A program made the position numbers and the translations under genes. A model generated the notes under the pieces. That model was not told the DNA's origin and did not search any database. It saw nothing but the letters and a program-made list of their open reading frames with translations. Of a stretch of 64,000 bases of DNA, positions 56,351 through 64,000 are shown piece by piece. Position 1 is the stretch's first letter; the number at the start of each line of letters is the position of its first letter. Source of the stretch: Brachybacterium sacelli (GTDB lineage Bacteria > Actinomycetota > Actinomycetes > Actinomycetales > Dermabacteraceae); contig NZ_JAGIOD010000001.1 in the NCBI RefSeq assembly GCF_017876545.1, positions 682,001 to 746,000 of the forward strand, read 5' to 3'.

Positions 56351-56916
56351 GCCCGGTGGCTCCCGCCCGCGACCGGCTGCTGGAGGCCGCGCACGAGCTG
56401 TTCTACGCCCATGGCATCGCCGCGACGGGCATCGACACGATCACCGCCCACGCCGGGGTGGCCCGCAAGAGCCTGTACAACAACTTCGCCTCGAAGGACG
56501 ACCTCGTCTCCGCGTATCTCGAGGACCGCCACCAGCTGTGGCTCACCAGGTTCGCAGCCCGTCGGCGGGAGGCCTCGACGCCCCGCGAGCAGGTGCTCGC
56601 CGTGTTCGACGCCTACATCGACCACGCCGAGGCCGAGCACCTGGGGGGATTCCGCGGCTGCGGCCTGCTCAACGCCGCCGCGGAGCTGCCGGCCGGCTCC
56701 CTCGGGCGCTCGACAGTGCGTCGCCACAAGGAGGAGGTCGAGGACCTGCTGTGCGGCATGCTCACCGAGACGCGGGGCGAGGCGGAGGCCCGGCAGCTCG
56801 CCGAACACCTGTCGTTCCTGCTGGAGGGCGCGGTCTCCCGGGCCGGCCTCGAGGGCACCGCGGAGCGGCTGCGTCGCGCCCGCGCGATCGCCGAAAGCCT
56901 GGTGGCCGCGAGGTGA
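56347..56916 (+). CDS. TetR-family repressor
   Basis: Regulator of 189 residues. The HTH reads IAATGIDTITAHAGVARKSL followed by YNNFASKDDLVSAYL. The C-terminal domain includes HLGGFRGCGLLNAAAELPAG with a conserved Cys that could sense electrophiles, as in NemR-type regulators. Stop and start overlaps join it to the HAD gene and to EamA (GTGA). It probably binds the 26-bp palindrome at 55592-55617. Confidence 0.92.
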   Translation: MSPVAPARDRLLEAAHELFYAHGIAATGIDTITAHAGVARKSLYNNFASKDDLVSAYLEDRHQLWLTRFAARRREASTPREQVLAVFDAYIDHAEAEHLGGFRGCGLLNAAAELPAGSLGRSTVRRHKEEVEDLLCGMLTETRGEAEARQLAEHLSFLLEGAVSRAGLEGTAERLRRARAIAESLVAAR

Positions 56917-57848
56917 AGAGGGCAGCACCACGCCCGATCCTTGCCCTCCTGGTGACCTCCGTGCTGTGGGGGACAACGGGCACCGCCGCGACCTTTGCTC
57001 CGGAGGTCGGCCCGCTCGCCATCGGCGCGGCGGCGCTCGGCGTCGGAGGGCTGCTCCAGGCGGCCATCGCGGCGCGCTCCGTGCGCAGGGCCACGCCGGC
57101 GATCCGTTCCCAGACGGTTCCCTGGGTCCTCGGTGGCCTCGCGGTGATGGTGTACCCGCTGGCCTTCTACTCCTCGATGCACACGGCGGGCGTCGCGATC
57201 GGCACCGTGGTCTCCCTGGCTTCGGCCCCCATCGCCTCCGGCGTGCTGGAGGTGCTGGTCGACCGCACCCTTCCCGATCGCCGATGGGTGCTCGCCGCCG
57301 CCCTCGGCATCACCGGCGGCACACTTCTGTGCCTCACCGACGCTCCGGGCGGCGACATCGGGGCCGCCTCCGTGGGTCTCGGGGTCGCGCTCGGTCTGGT
57401 CGCAGGCACGTCGTACGCGACGTACTCCTGGGCGGTCGGTCACCTCATGCGCCGCGAGGTGCCCCGTGCCGCCGCGATGGGGTCGGTGTTCGGACTCGGC
57501 GGAGCATTGCTCGTGCCCGTGCTGCTGGTGACCGGTGCACCGCTGCTGACGGACGGGCGGACGCTCGCCGTGGGCGCCTACATGGCGCTGGTGCCGATGT
57601 TCCTCGGGTACGTGCTGTTCGGCTACGCCCTGACCGTCGTGCCGGCGCGCACGGCGACCACCGTGACTCTCAGCGAGCCTGCCGTGGCCGCACTGTTGGC
57701 GGTGCTCGTGGTCGGTGAGCGGCTACCCGTCGCCGGGTGGATCGGCCTCGCGATCATCGGAGGAGGCCTCGTCGTGCTCTCGCTTCCTCGACGCCGCGGC
57801 CGGAACACTCCCCAGGATCAGCCGATCACCGTGGTGGCGGCCGAGTAG
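56913..57848 (+). CDS. EamA-family (DMT) transporter
   Basis: Membrane transporter of 311 residues with about ten helices in two EamA repeats. The first contains ALLVTSVLWGTTGTAATFAP and the second begins SVGLGVALGLVAGTSYATYS and carries SEPAVAALLAVLVVGERLPV, the usual EamA signature. GTG 56913 overlaps the TetR stop. Likely exports a metabolite or drug under TetR control. Its end overlaps the convergent Nramp gene by 31 bp. Confidence 0.92.
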   Translation: MKRAAPRPILALLVTSVLWGTTGTAATFAPEVGPLAIGAAALGVGGLLQAAIAARSVRRATPAIRSQTVPWVLGGLAVMVYPLAFYSSMHTAGVAIGTVVSLASAPIASGVLEVLVDRTLPDRRWVLAAALGITGGTLLCLTDAPGGDIGAASVGLGVALGLVAGTSYATYSWAVGHLMRREVPRAAAMGSVFGLGGALLVPVLLVTGAPLLTDGRTLAVGAYMALVPMFLGYVLFGYALTVVPARTATTVTLSEPAVAALLAVLVVGERLPVAGWIGLAIIGGGLVVLSLPRRRGRNTPQDQPITVVAAE

Positions 57849-59242
57849 ATCCCCAGCCCGATGATGGCGATCGCGCTGATGAGCAGGGCGACGTGGAGGA
57901 AACGTCCGCCCCGCAGCTCCGGATCGATCCGCCCGCGCAGGTAGAGCGCGGAGACGGCCACCGCGGCCAGGAAGATCCCGCCCGCGATGCCGCCGACCAT
58001 GATCATCACCAACGGCGAGTTGATCCATAGGAAGGTCAGCAGCCAGATCAGGGGCAGGACGACGATGAAGAACTGCATCCACCGATTGCGGCGCCGGCCG
58101 TCGGCCCAGTCGTAGACCCCGACGATGGACAGCGCGTTGGCCCAGGATCGCGACCAGGACGGGATCGCCGCCCAGATCGTGGAGCCGAGCGCGGCGAGCG
58201 CGCCCAGCAGGAAGATGATGCGTCCGGGCTCGCCGAACACCCCGGCGAAGGTCTCCGAGAGGGTCCGGATCATCTCATTGCCCTCAGGGAACAGTCCCTG
58301 CGGGTGCAGGACGGCGGCGCCGAGGATGTAGAAAGCGGCGGTCGAGACCGTGTAGATGACCCAGGAGACCATCGCGTCCTTCTGCATGACCGCGATCCAC
58401 CCGCGGGCGCGCCGACGGTACTCCTCCGAGCCGTCGTTCGGCCCCGACCAGCGGGCATACCCCTTCTCCAGGCACCAGTACGTGTACGCGGTGATCTCCT
58501 CGGAGGCCACGCCCGTCAGCCCGAACATCGTCAGCGCCACGCCGATCGCCCCGATCGGGAGCTGGAAGCTGACCCCCGAGGCCAGCTCGGCGCCGGAATA
58601 GGCGTACTCGCTGAACGGCAGTGCGATGACGACGAGGACGGTGACCACCACGAAGGTCATGGTCAAGACGGTGGCCACGTTCTCGATGAGCCCGTACCGG
58701 TTCGAGATCAGCGTCGCGATCGCGGCCAGCGTGACCACGACTCCCCAGATGGTCATCGAGGTCGGCGACAGCGGGCCGAACCCCAGGGGCATGAGGATCG
58801 ACAGCGCCCCGGCCATCCCGCCGATCAGGCCACCGGTCTGGACCAGCTTGCTCACCGCCATCAGCGCCCACATCAGGAAGACCCAGCTGACGGGGCCCAC
58901 CCGGGGCGGGACCCGGTTGTAGCCCTCCATCGCCCCCTCGCCGGTGACGATGGAGTAGCGGGCCATCTCCGTCTGGACCGCGACCTTGACGATGGTGGAG
59001 ACGAACACGAGCCACAGCAGCACGAAGCCGGCCTGGGCACCGAGCGAGGTGGCGGTGATGAGCTCACCGGCCCCGACCACGGAGGCGGAGACGATCAGGC
59101 CCGGGCCGAAGAACTTCGAGGAGGCTCGCCACCCGATCGGAGGATCCTTCACCGCCGAGGGGTCCAGGGCGTACGGGTCGCCGCTGACGAATCGTTCGGG
59201 AGGGGTGCCCTCGCGGTCGGGGGCGGGGATGGACGCGGTCAT
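57818..59242 (-). CDS. Nramp-related transporter lacking the canonical metal motifs
   Basis: Membrane protein of 474 residues with about eleven helices in an Nramp-like pattern: FFGPGLIVSASVVGAGELIT in helix 1 and FGLTGVASEEITAYTYWCLE in helix 6. Canonical Nramp has DPGN in helix 1 and MPH in helix 6; here they read VGAGE and VASEE. The metal site is thus changed, so a different substrate is likely (Mg, another ion, or an organic compound). ATG 59242 with AGGAGA upstream. It is divergent from a GntR-MFS pair and overlaps the convergent EamA gene. Confidence 0.85.
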   Translation of the reverse strand: MTASIPAPDREGTPPERFVSGDPYALDPSAVKDPPIGWRASSKFFGPGLIVSASVVGAGELITATSLGAQAGFVLLWLVFVSTIVKVAVQTEMARYSIVTGEGAMEGYNRVPPRVGPVSWVFLMWALMAVSKLVQTGGLIGGMAGALSILMPLGFGPLSPTSMTIWGVVVTLAAIATLISNRYGLIENVATVLTMTFVVVTVLVVIALPFSEYAYSGAELASGVSFQLPIGAIGVALTMFGLTGVASEEITAYTYWCLEKGYARWSGPNDGSEEYRRRARGWIAVMQKDAMVSWVIYTVSTAAFYILGAAVLHPQGLFPEGNEMIRTLSETFAGVFGEPGRIIFLLGALAALGSTIWAAIPSWSRSWANALSIVGVYDWADGRRRNRWMQFFIVVLPLIWLLTFLWINSPLVMIMVGGIAGGIFLAAVAVSALYLRGRIDPELRGGRFLHVALLISAIAIIGLGIYSAATTVIG

Positions 59243-59468
59243 CGACGTCTCCTGGTCACGGGGGAATGCGCAGCGGTGCGCCGGGAATCCTCCGGCGACA
59301 GGACCGACGGCCCCCGCCGAGGGACCTCCCGAGTTTTCCAGGCCCGGTCGGAGGAGGCAAAGAGACATCCGGCCGCTGGACGGGCCTGCTCCGGCTGAGG
59401 GCTCGCGGTGGCATCAGCACTCGGTGAGAACACGGCCCCGGTCACCTGATCCTCCAGTCACATCGCAT

Positions 59469-59488
59469 CATGCATCCATTGATGCATG
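59469..59488. promoter_or_regulatory. GntR operator candidate
   Basis: CATGCATC (59469-59476), CATT, GATGCATG (59481-59488) form a perfect 8-bp dyad. It overlaps the predicted -35 region of the GntR gene, whose -10 TAGGGT is at 59492-59497. It is likely autoregulated and also regulates the divergent Nramp-like gene. Confidence 0.65.
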
Positions 59489-59504
59489 CATTAGGGTGGA
59501 AGGC

Positions 59505-60176
59505 ATGGAGTCCCTGGAACTGCCGTGGCTGGATGCGTCCGAGCGTCGACCGCTCGCCGACCGCATCGCCGCCTCCGTCGCCCGCTCGATCGCCGACGGG
59601 GACATCGACCCAGGCGATCTGCTCACCGAGGTCGACGTCGCTGCGGAGCACGGCGCGAGCAGGACCCCTGCCCGCGAGGCGATGCTGAAGCTCTCGGCAT
59701 GGGGCCTGGTGCGGCTGGTCCCGAAGAAGGGCGCACTGGTCACGAGCCCCACCGCGCGAGAGCGTCAGGAACTGCTGTCGGTGCGCTCGATGCTCGAGGG
59801 CCATGCCATCGCCCGCATCGTCGGGGACGACGAGATGCGCATGAGCCTGCTCGAGGCGCTCGAGCCGATCCTGGCGGACCAGGCCGACAGCGTCGGCCGC
59901 CCGGCGGAGTTCGCCGTCCACGACCACGCCTTCCACCTGCGGATCATCCGCCACGAGCGGAACAGCGTCGTCGAGGAGATCATCGCGTCCCTCGCCCCGC
60001 GCCTCTACCGTCTCTCCCGCCTCGCGGTCACCGCGGCGACGGCCGACCTCACCGCCCTCCATCGCGAGCACGTCGAGCTGACCGACGCCGTGCGGCGCCA
60101 GGACGTCGCGGCGTTCCGCGACCTCATCGACCGCCATCTCACCTCCGGACACGAGCACTACGAGGTCGGGAAGTGA
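59505..60176 (+). CDS. GntR-family regulator (FCD effector domain)
   Basis: Regulator of 223 residues. The winged HTH is LLTEVDVAAEHGASRTPARE followed by AMLKLSAWGLVRLVPKKGAL. The FCD helical domain contains SVRSMLEGHAIARIVGDDEM, FAVHDHAFHLRIIRHERNSV and a later TALHREHVELTDAVRRQDVA, providing the His/Asp metal-effector residues. ATG 59505 is seven bases after TAGGGT, so a leaderless mRNA is likely. Its stop overlaps the MFS gene start (GTGA). Confidence 0.92.
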   Translation: MESLELPWLDASERRPLADRIAASVARSIADGDIDPGDLLTEVDVAAEHGASRTPAREAMLKLSAWGLVRLVPKKGALVTSPTARERQELLSVRSMLEGHAIARIVGDDEMRMSLLEALEPILADQADSVGRPAEFAVHDHAFHLRIIRHERNSVVEEIIASLAPRLYRLSRLAVTAATADLTALHREHVELTDAVRRQDVAAFRDLIDRHLTSGHEHYEVGK

Positions 60177-61447
60177 GCCGACCGCAGGTCCCCGACTGGC
60201 TGCGAGTCGCCCCGACCGGTTTCGTGCTCGCCTGGGGCGGCAATCACTTCACCCCGCTGCTGCACGTGTACGAGTCGCTGGGCGGCTACGCGCCGTGGCA
60301 GGCGAACCTGCTGCTGGGGATGTACGTGGTGGGCCTGGTCCCCGGCATGCTGCTCGCCGCCGCGCTCTCGGACCGCCACGGGCGCAAGCCCCTGGCCATC
60401 GCCGGCCTGGCCAGCGCCGCTCTCGCCTCCGTCCTGCTCGCGGTGGGGATGGAGAGCTTCGTGGAGCTGTGCGTCGGCCGCGTCCTGGCGGGCATCGGGG
60501 TGGGCGTCGGCATGTCCGTCGGCTCCAGCTGGATCAAGGAGCTCTCCGCCGCGCCGCACGACCGCGCCGCCACCGCGACAGCCGGGGCCCGCCGCTCCTC
60601 GATGACCCTCACCCTCGGCTTCGCGATCGGCGCCGGCGTGACCGGTTCGCTCGCCCAGTGGGCGCCGCTGCCGGGGCAGTTGCCCTACCTCGCCCACCTC
60701 CTACTGTGCCTGCTGGCGTCGGCTGCGCTGGTCAGCGCCCCGGAGAGCCTGCCCCGCGAGCTGCGTGCCCGCGGCGCGCTCCGCGACGACCTGCGGGTCC
60801 CCTCCACGGGCCACCCCACGTTCCGGCGCCTGGTGCTGCCGGCCGCACCCTGGGTGTTCGCCGCCGCCGGCGTCGCCTACGCGATCCTCCCCAGCACCGT
60901 CGAGGACCGGATCGGCAGCGCCGCGACGATCTACGCCACCGGACTGACAGTGCTCACCCTCGGCATCGGCGCCCTCGCGCAGGGCACCGTCGGCCTGCTG
61001 AACCGCCTCACCCGCGGGCGCGCTCTGCTGGTGGGGATGAGCGGCATGACCGCCGGGATGATCCTGGCCGCCGTGGCGAGCGACCTGGGCAGCCCCGTGT
61101 TCGTCGTCGCCGTGGCCGCCCTGCTCGGGGCGTCCTACGGGGTGTGCGTGGTCGCCGGGCTGATCATCGCCCAATCGCTCGCGACCCCGCGCGACCTGGC
61201 CGGGATCACCGGGGTGTACTACTCGCTGTCCTACCTCGGCTTCCTGCTGCCCACGATCCTCGCTGCACTCACCCCCGTCCTGCCGTACACCGGCGGGCTC
61301 GTCGTCGTTGCCGTGATCTGCGCTCTCTGCCTGACGCTGGTGGGCTGGGGACTGCGCCGCCCACCGGGTGCAGGGGCGGCCGACGGGACGGAGCTCGAGG
61401 CCCGCGACCCGCTGCCGGCCCCGGAGGATCTCACCGTCGGTCGCTGA
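60173..61447 (+). CDS. MFS transporter controlled by GntR
   Basis: Major facilitator of 424 residues with about twelve helices. The loop 2-3 motif is AALSDRHGRKPLAIAG. Helix 5-like GVGMSVGSSWIKEL and the later YYSLSYLGFLLPTILAALTP are typical. There is no obvious substrate motif. GTG 60173 overlaps the GntR stop by four bases. With the FCD-type regulator, uptake of a carboxylic acid or export of a toxic compound are both plausible. Confidence 0.9.
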   Translation: MSRPQVPDWLRVAPTGFVLAWGGNHFTPLLHVYESLGGYAPWQANLLLGMYVVGLVPGMLLAAALSDRHGRKPLAIAGLASAALASVLLAVGMESFVELCVGRVLAGIGVGVGMSVGSSWIKELSAAPHDRAATATAGARRSSMTLTLGFAIGAGVTGSLAQWAPLPGQLPYLAHLLLCLLASAALVSAPESLPRELRARGALRDDLRVPSTGHPTFRRLVLPAAPWVFAAAGVAYAILPSTVEDRIGSAATIYATGLTVLTLGIGALAQGTVGLLNRLTRGRALLVGMSGMTAGMILAAVASDLGSPVFVVAVAALLGASYGVCVVAGLIIAQSLATPRDLAGITGVYYSLSYLGFLLPTILAALTPVLPYTGGLVVVAVICALCLTLVGWGLRRPPGAGAADGTELEARDPLPAPEDLTVGR

Positions 61448-61511
61448 GGGCGCCCCCGGCCGCACCCCATCGTCGGTCGGTGACAGCGCTCCCGGCCGCC
61501 CCCACCTCGCC

Positions 61512-61533
61512 GCTCACCCCTACGGGGGTGAGC
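61512..61533. terminator. Hairpin after the MFS gene
   Basis: GCTCACCCC (61512-61520), TACG, GGGGTGAGC (61525-61533) form a 9-bp perfect stem 64 bp after the MFS stop. It is probably a terminator. The core ACCCC-TACG-GGGGT also resembles a CsoR box, but the flanks differ. Confidence 0.6.
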
Positions 61534-61579
61534 CGCCTCTGCCTGTCCGGACCACTCAGGCGTGACCGACGAGACAAAC

Positions 61580-61611
61580 TTGCACTGTATGCAAACATGC
61601 ACCCAGTGCAA
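61580..61611. promoter_or_regulatory. Tandem TetR operators overlapping the promoter
   Basis: Two 15-bp sites: TTGCA-CTGTA-TGCAA (61580-61594), a perfect dyad, and ATGCA-CCCAG-TGCAA (61597-61611), imperfect at its outer base; 17 bp apart. The outer arms TTGCACTG and CAGTGCAA also pair across the whole region. TATTCT (61612-61617) is the likely -10. Cooperative TetR binding is inferred. Confidence 0.65.
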
Positions 61612-61682
61612 TATTCTGGGTCTCGTCGTCGACCGGAACCCGCGCCGGCGACCCCGACGGACGTACGACGAGGAGGGTTGCC

Positions 61683-62348
61683 ATGTCCCGGACGGACACA
61701 CCGAGGACGCCAGGCCTGCGCGAACGCAAACGCGAGCAGCTGCACGCGACGATCGAGCAGGCGGCCCTCGACCTCATGACCCGCCACGGGTACCAGGACG
61801 TCACGGTCGAGATGATCTGCGAGACCGCACAGGTCTCTCGCCGCACCTTCTTCAACTACTTCGGCTCGAAGGAGGCCGTGGTCATCGGCCACGACCCCGG
61901 CCCGATCCCGGAGGACGTGCAGGAGGCCTTCGTCCACGGACCCCGCGGCAGCATCCTCGCCGACCTCGCCCACATGCTCCTCGCCGCCCTCGAGGAGCGG
62001 CCCCGTCACATCTCCCCGGAGACCTGGCGCGCCCGCCTCGAGCTCATCCGCAGCGATCCGACGCTCGCCAAGGCGCTGGCCGACCAGGTCGCCGCCAAGA
62101 ACGACGACCTCGAGGCCCTCGTCTCCCGGCGCATCCGCACGCGATACGCCGCCTCCGGGATGACCCCGGGGACGGCCGAGACCGCCGAGGTGCTGATCGC
62201 CCGCCAGACCGGGTTCATCGTCGCCATGTGGTGGGGCATCGCCCGCTACGCCATCCAGACCTCGGTCGAGAACCCCGAGACCAGCACCGAGGAGCTCATC
62301 GAGTCCCTCCTCGACACCTTCACCCTCATCCAGGAAGCAGAGCTATGA
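61683..62348 (+). CDS. TetR-family repressor of the DHA2 exporter
   Basis: Regulator of 221 residues with ACGAGGAGG before ATG 61683. The HTH reads [20 protein letters not shown] followed by [11 protein letters not shown]. The ligand domain includes [20 protein letters not shown] and a Trp-rich [15 protein letters not shown] helix. The stop overlaps the exporter ATG, and two operator-like sites lie in its promoter, so autoregulation and drug-induced expression of the exporter are expected. Confidence 0.93.
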   Translation: MSRTDTPRTPGLRERKREQLHATIEQAALDLMTRHGYQDVTVEMICETAQVSRRTFFNYFGSKEAVVIGHDPGPIPEDVQEAFVHGPRGSILADLAHMLLAALEERPRHISPETWRARLELIRSDPTLAKALADQVAAKNDDLEALVSRRIRTRYAASGMTPGTAETAEVLIARQTGFIVAMWWGIARYAIQTSVENPETSTEELIESLLDTFTLIQEAEL

Positions 62349-64000
62349 CCACCCTCCAGACTGCTGCTCCCGCGCCCGCCGCGCGCCGGGAGAGCGGCAG
62401 CGGCACCCGCCTGGTCCCGCTGTTCGCCGGGCTCCTCGTCGCGATGTTCCTCGCGGCGCTGGACCAGACCATCTTCTCCACCGCCCTGCCCACGATCGTG
62501 GGCGATCTCGACGGGGTCGACCAGATGCTGTGGGTGACCACGGCCTACCTGCTCGCCTCGACGATCATGATGCCCATCTACGGCAAGCTCGGCGACCTCA
62601 TCGGCCGCAAGCCCCTGCTGCTCTTCGCACTCAGCGTGTTCGTCGCCGGATCGCTCGTCGGGGCGCTCGCCGGGAACATGAGCGTGCTCATCATCGGTCG
62701 TGCCGTCCAGGGCATCGGCGGCGGCGGGCTGATGCTGCTGGCGCAGGCGATCATCGCCGACGTCGTCCCCGCCCGTGAGCGCGGAAAGTACATGGGCGTC
62801 ATGGGCGCCGTGTTCGGACTGTCCTCGGTGATCGGCCCGCTGCTGGGCGGCTGGTTCACCGAGAGCCTGAGCTGGCGCTGGGGCTTCTGGCTGAACGTGC
62901 CGCTGGGGATCCTCGCGATCCTCGCCGCGGTGTTCTTCCTGAAGCTGCCCAAGACCTCGCAGCGCGCCCGCCTGGACGTCCTCGGCATCGCCACCATGGC
63001 GATCGCCGTGACCTCGCTGATCCTCGCGACCTCCTGGGGTGGCAACACCTACGAGTGGGGCTCCTGGCAGATCATCGGGCTGTTCGTGGCCACAGCCGTG
63101 TTCGGCGCCCTGTTCGTGCTGGCCGAGCGCTTCGCCGCCGAGCCGATCATCCCGCTGCACCTGTTCCGCAAGCGCAACTTCGTGCTCACGACGGTCGCTG
63201 CCCTCGTGATCGCCATCGCCATGTTCGGCGCCATCGGCTACATGCCCACCTATCTGCAGATGTCCACGGGCGTCAGCGCGACCGAGTCCGGTCTGATGCT
63301 GCTGCCGATGGTGGCGGGCCTGCTCATCACCTCGATCGCCTCGGGCCAGATCGTCTCGCGGACGGGCCGCTACAAGTGGGCACCGATCCTGTCGATGCTG
63401 ATCGCCGCGCTCGGCGTGTTCCTGCTGTCCACGATGCAGGCCGACACGGCCACCTGGGTGATCATGGCGCACATGTTCGTGCTCGGCGCCGGGCTGGGCA
63501 TCGGCATGCAGAACCTGGTGCTCATCGTGCAGAACACCTTCCCGAGCTCCGAGGTCGGCACCGCGACCGCGTCGAACAACTTCTTCCGCCAGATCGGTGC
63601 CTCGCTCGGGTCGGCGGTCGTCGGCTCGGTGTTCACCAGCCGCCTCACCGACCTGCTGAGCGAGCGCATGCCCGCCCAGGCCGCGGCCCAGATGGGCGGC
63701 GGCGGGGACACCAACTCGCTCACCCCGGAGCTCGTGCAGTACCTGCCCGAGAAGATCCAGGACGTCGTCGTCGGCGCCTACACCGACGCGCTGACCCCGG
63801 TCTTCCTGTGGCTGGTCCCGCTGCTGGGCGCGGCCTTCGTGATCGTGCTGTTCATCAAGGAGGTCCCGCTGGCCACCACGGTCGACGCCTCGGGCTCGAC
63901 CGACGCGGCCACCGCTCCCACCGCAGCCGCCACGGCCACCGGGGCCCTCGCCCCGCTGCCGGGTCGGAACGAGGAGGACCTGCGCCTGGGCCTGGTGCTC
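62345..64000 (+). CDS. DHA2-family MFS drug exporter (3' end outside window)
   Basis: Drug:H+ antiporter-2 family exporter, at least 552 residues with about fourteen helices. Motif A is [18 protein letters not shown]. Motif D1 is [20 protein letters not shown] in helix 1, and motif C is [20 protein letters not shown] in helix 5. [17 protein letters not shown] is the usual helix 13-14 region of EmrB/QacA-type pumps. ATG 62345 overlaps the TetR stop (ATGA). The frame is still open at 64000, so the end is cut by the window edge. Confidence 0.95.
   Translation, partial: MTTLQTAAPAPAARRESGSGTRLVPLFAGLLVAMFLAALDQTIFSTALPTIVGDLDGVDQMLWVTTAYLLASTIMMPIYGKLGDLIGRKPLLLFALSVFVAGSLVGALAGNMSVLIIGRAVQGIGGGGLMLLAQAIIADVVPARERGKYMGVMGAVFGLSSVIGPLLGGWFTESLSWRWGFWLNVPLGILAILAAVFFLKLPKTSQRARLDVLGIATMAIAVTSLILATSWGGNTYEWGSWQIIGLFVATAVFGALFVLAERFAAEPIIPLHLFRKRNFVLTTVAALVIAIAMFGAIGYMPTYLQMSTGVSATESGLMLLPMVAGLLITSIASGQIVSRTGRYKWAPILSMLIAALGVFLLSTMQADTATWVIMAHMFVLGAGLGIGMQNLVLIVQNTFPSSEVGTATASNNFFRQIGASLGSAVVGSVFTSRLTDLLSERMPAQAAAQMGGGGDTNSLTPELVQYLPEKIQDVVVGAYTDALTPVFLWLVPLLGAAFVIVLFIKEVPLATTVDASGSTDAATAPTAAATATGALAPLPGRNEEDLRLGLVL

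Noticed and set aside
61436..61499. Imperfect 28-bp direct repeat (GTCGGTCG...CCCGGCCGC) at the end of the MFS gene
   Set aside because: Two copies only, with several mismatches, in GC-rich sequence; no sign of an attachment site or mobile element nearby.
1..64000. CRISPR arrays, tRNA/rRNA genes, prophage or insertion sequences
   Set aside because: No regularly spaced repeats, cloverleaf sequences, transposase or integrase motifs were recognised while reading through the window.

Overview
The window is high-GC DNA (roughly 70 percent by eye) with actinobacterial codon use, frequent GTG starts, ATGA/GTGA stop-start overlaps, CGNR zinc-finger regulators, Tat-exported Dyp peroxidase and GH25 lysozyme, and an actinobacterial Tad pilus locus. 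A Brachybacterium-like member of the Dermabacteraceae is my best guess from gene content alone. It was not checked against any database. I saw no tRNA, rRNA, CRISPR array or complete insertion sequence.

Layout. 0-3 kb: the tail of a possible nitrilase, then a copper module (His-rich membrane protein, PCu(A)C lipoprotein, Tat Dyp peroxidase). 3.1-9.4 kb: FGGY kinase, a CGNR regulator divergent from an alpha/beta hydrolase, and a translationally coupled CPBP protease-histidine kinase-NarL regulator operon. 9.4-13.2 kb: hexuronate catabolism (uxaC, a uxuB-like reductase, LacI regulator). 13.4-14.7 kb: TetR plus a paired SMR efflux pump, beside a broken Doc toxin. 14.9-17.9 kb: nickel-pincer genes larA-larE-larB without larC. 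18-30 kb: mixed single genes, including a GH25 lysozyme, HTH regulator, small secreted protein, PNPOx-like protein, phosphotransferase, LacI regulator, methyltransferase, HxlR/RidA pair, epoxide hydrolase with a leader peptide, second CGNR regulator, and two tandem PH-like paralogues.

30.2-32.2 kb: a WXG100-type protein with an amphipathic 11-residue repeat tail, next to a protein whose pattern recalls EspG chaperones. 32.3-47.8 kb: a glutaredoxin-like protein, a sigma-like regulator and a complete-looking Tad/Flp pilus locus (SAF/CpaB, CpaE, CpaF, TadB, TadC, Flp, two TadE-like and one TadG-like pseudopilin, A24 prepilin peptidase). The locus also encodes a large membrane protein joining extracellular LysM domains to a cytoplasmic BTAD-type domain, and a duplicated lipoprotein/PKD-like surface-protein cassette.

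47.8-51.5 kb: CopB-type copper ATPase under a CsoR-like box, divergent from ArsR plus a CDF exporter. 51.5-55.5 kb: acetyltransferase, frameshifted LysR gene, esterase, small ORF and frameshifted quinone oxidoreductase. 55.5-57.9 kb: HAD hydrolase-TetR-EamA operon behind a 26-bp palindrome. 57.8-61.5 kb: Nramp-like transporter divergent from GntR plus MFS. 61.6-64 kb: TetR plus a DHA2 MFS exporter that runs off the window.

A recurring feature is that many genes without a Shine-Dalgarno sequence have a TANNNT hexamer exactly 6-7 nt before the start codon. This implies leaderless mRNAs, and it was used to choose several starts.
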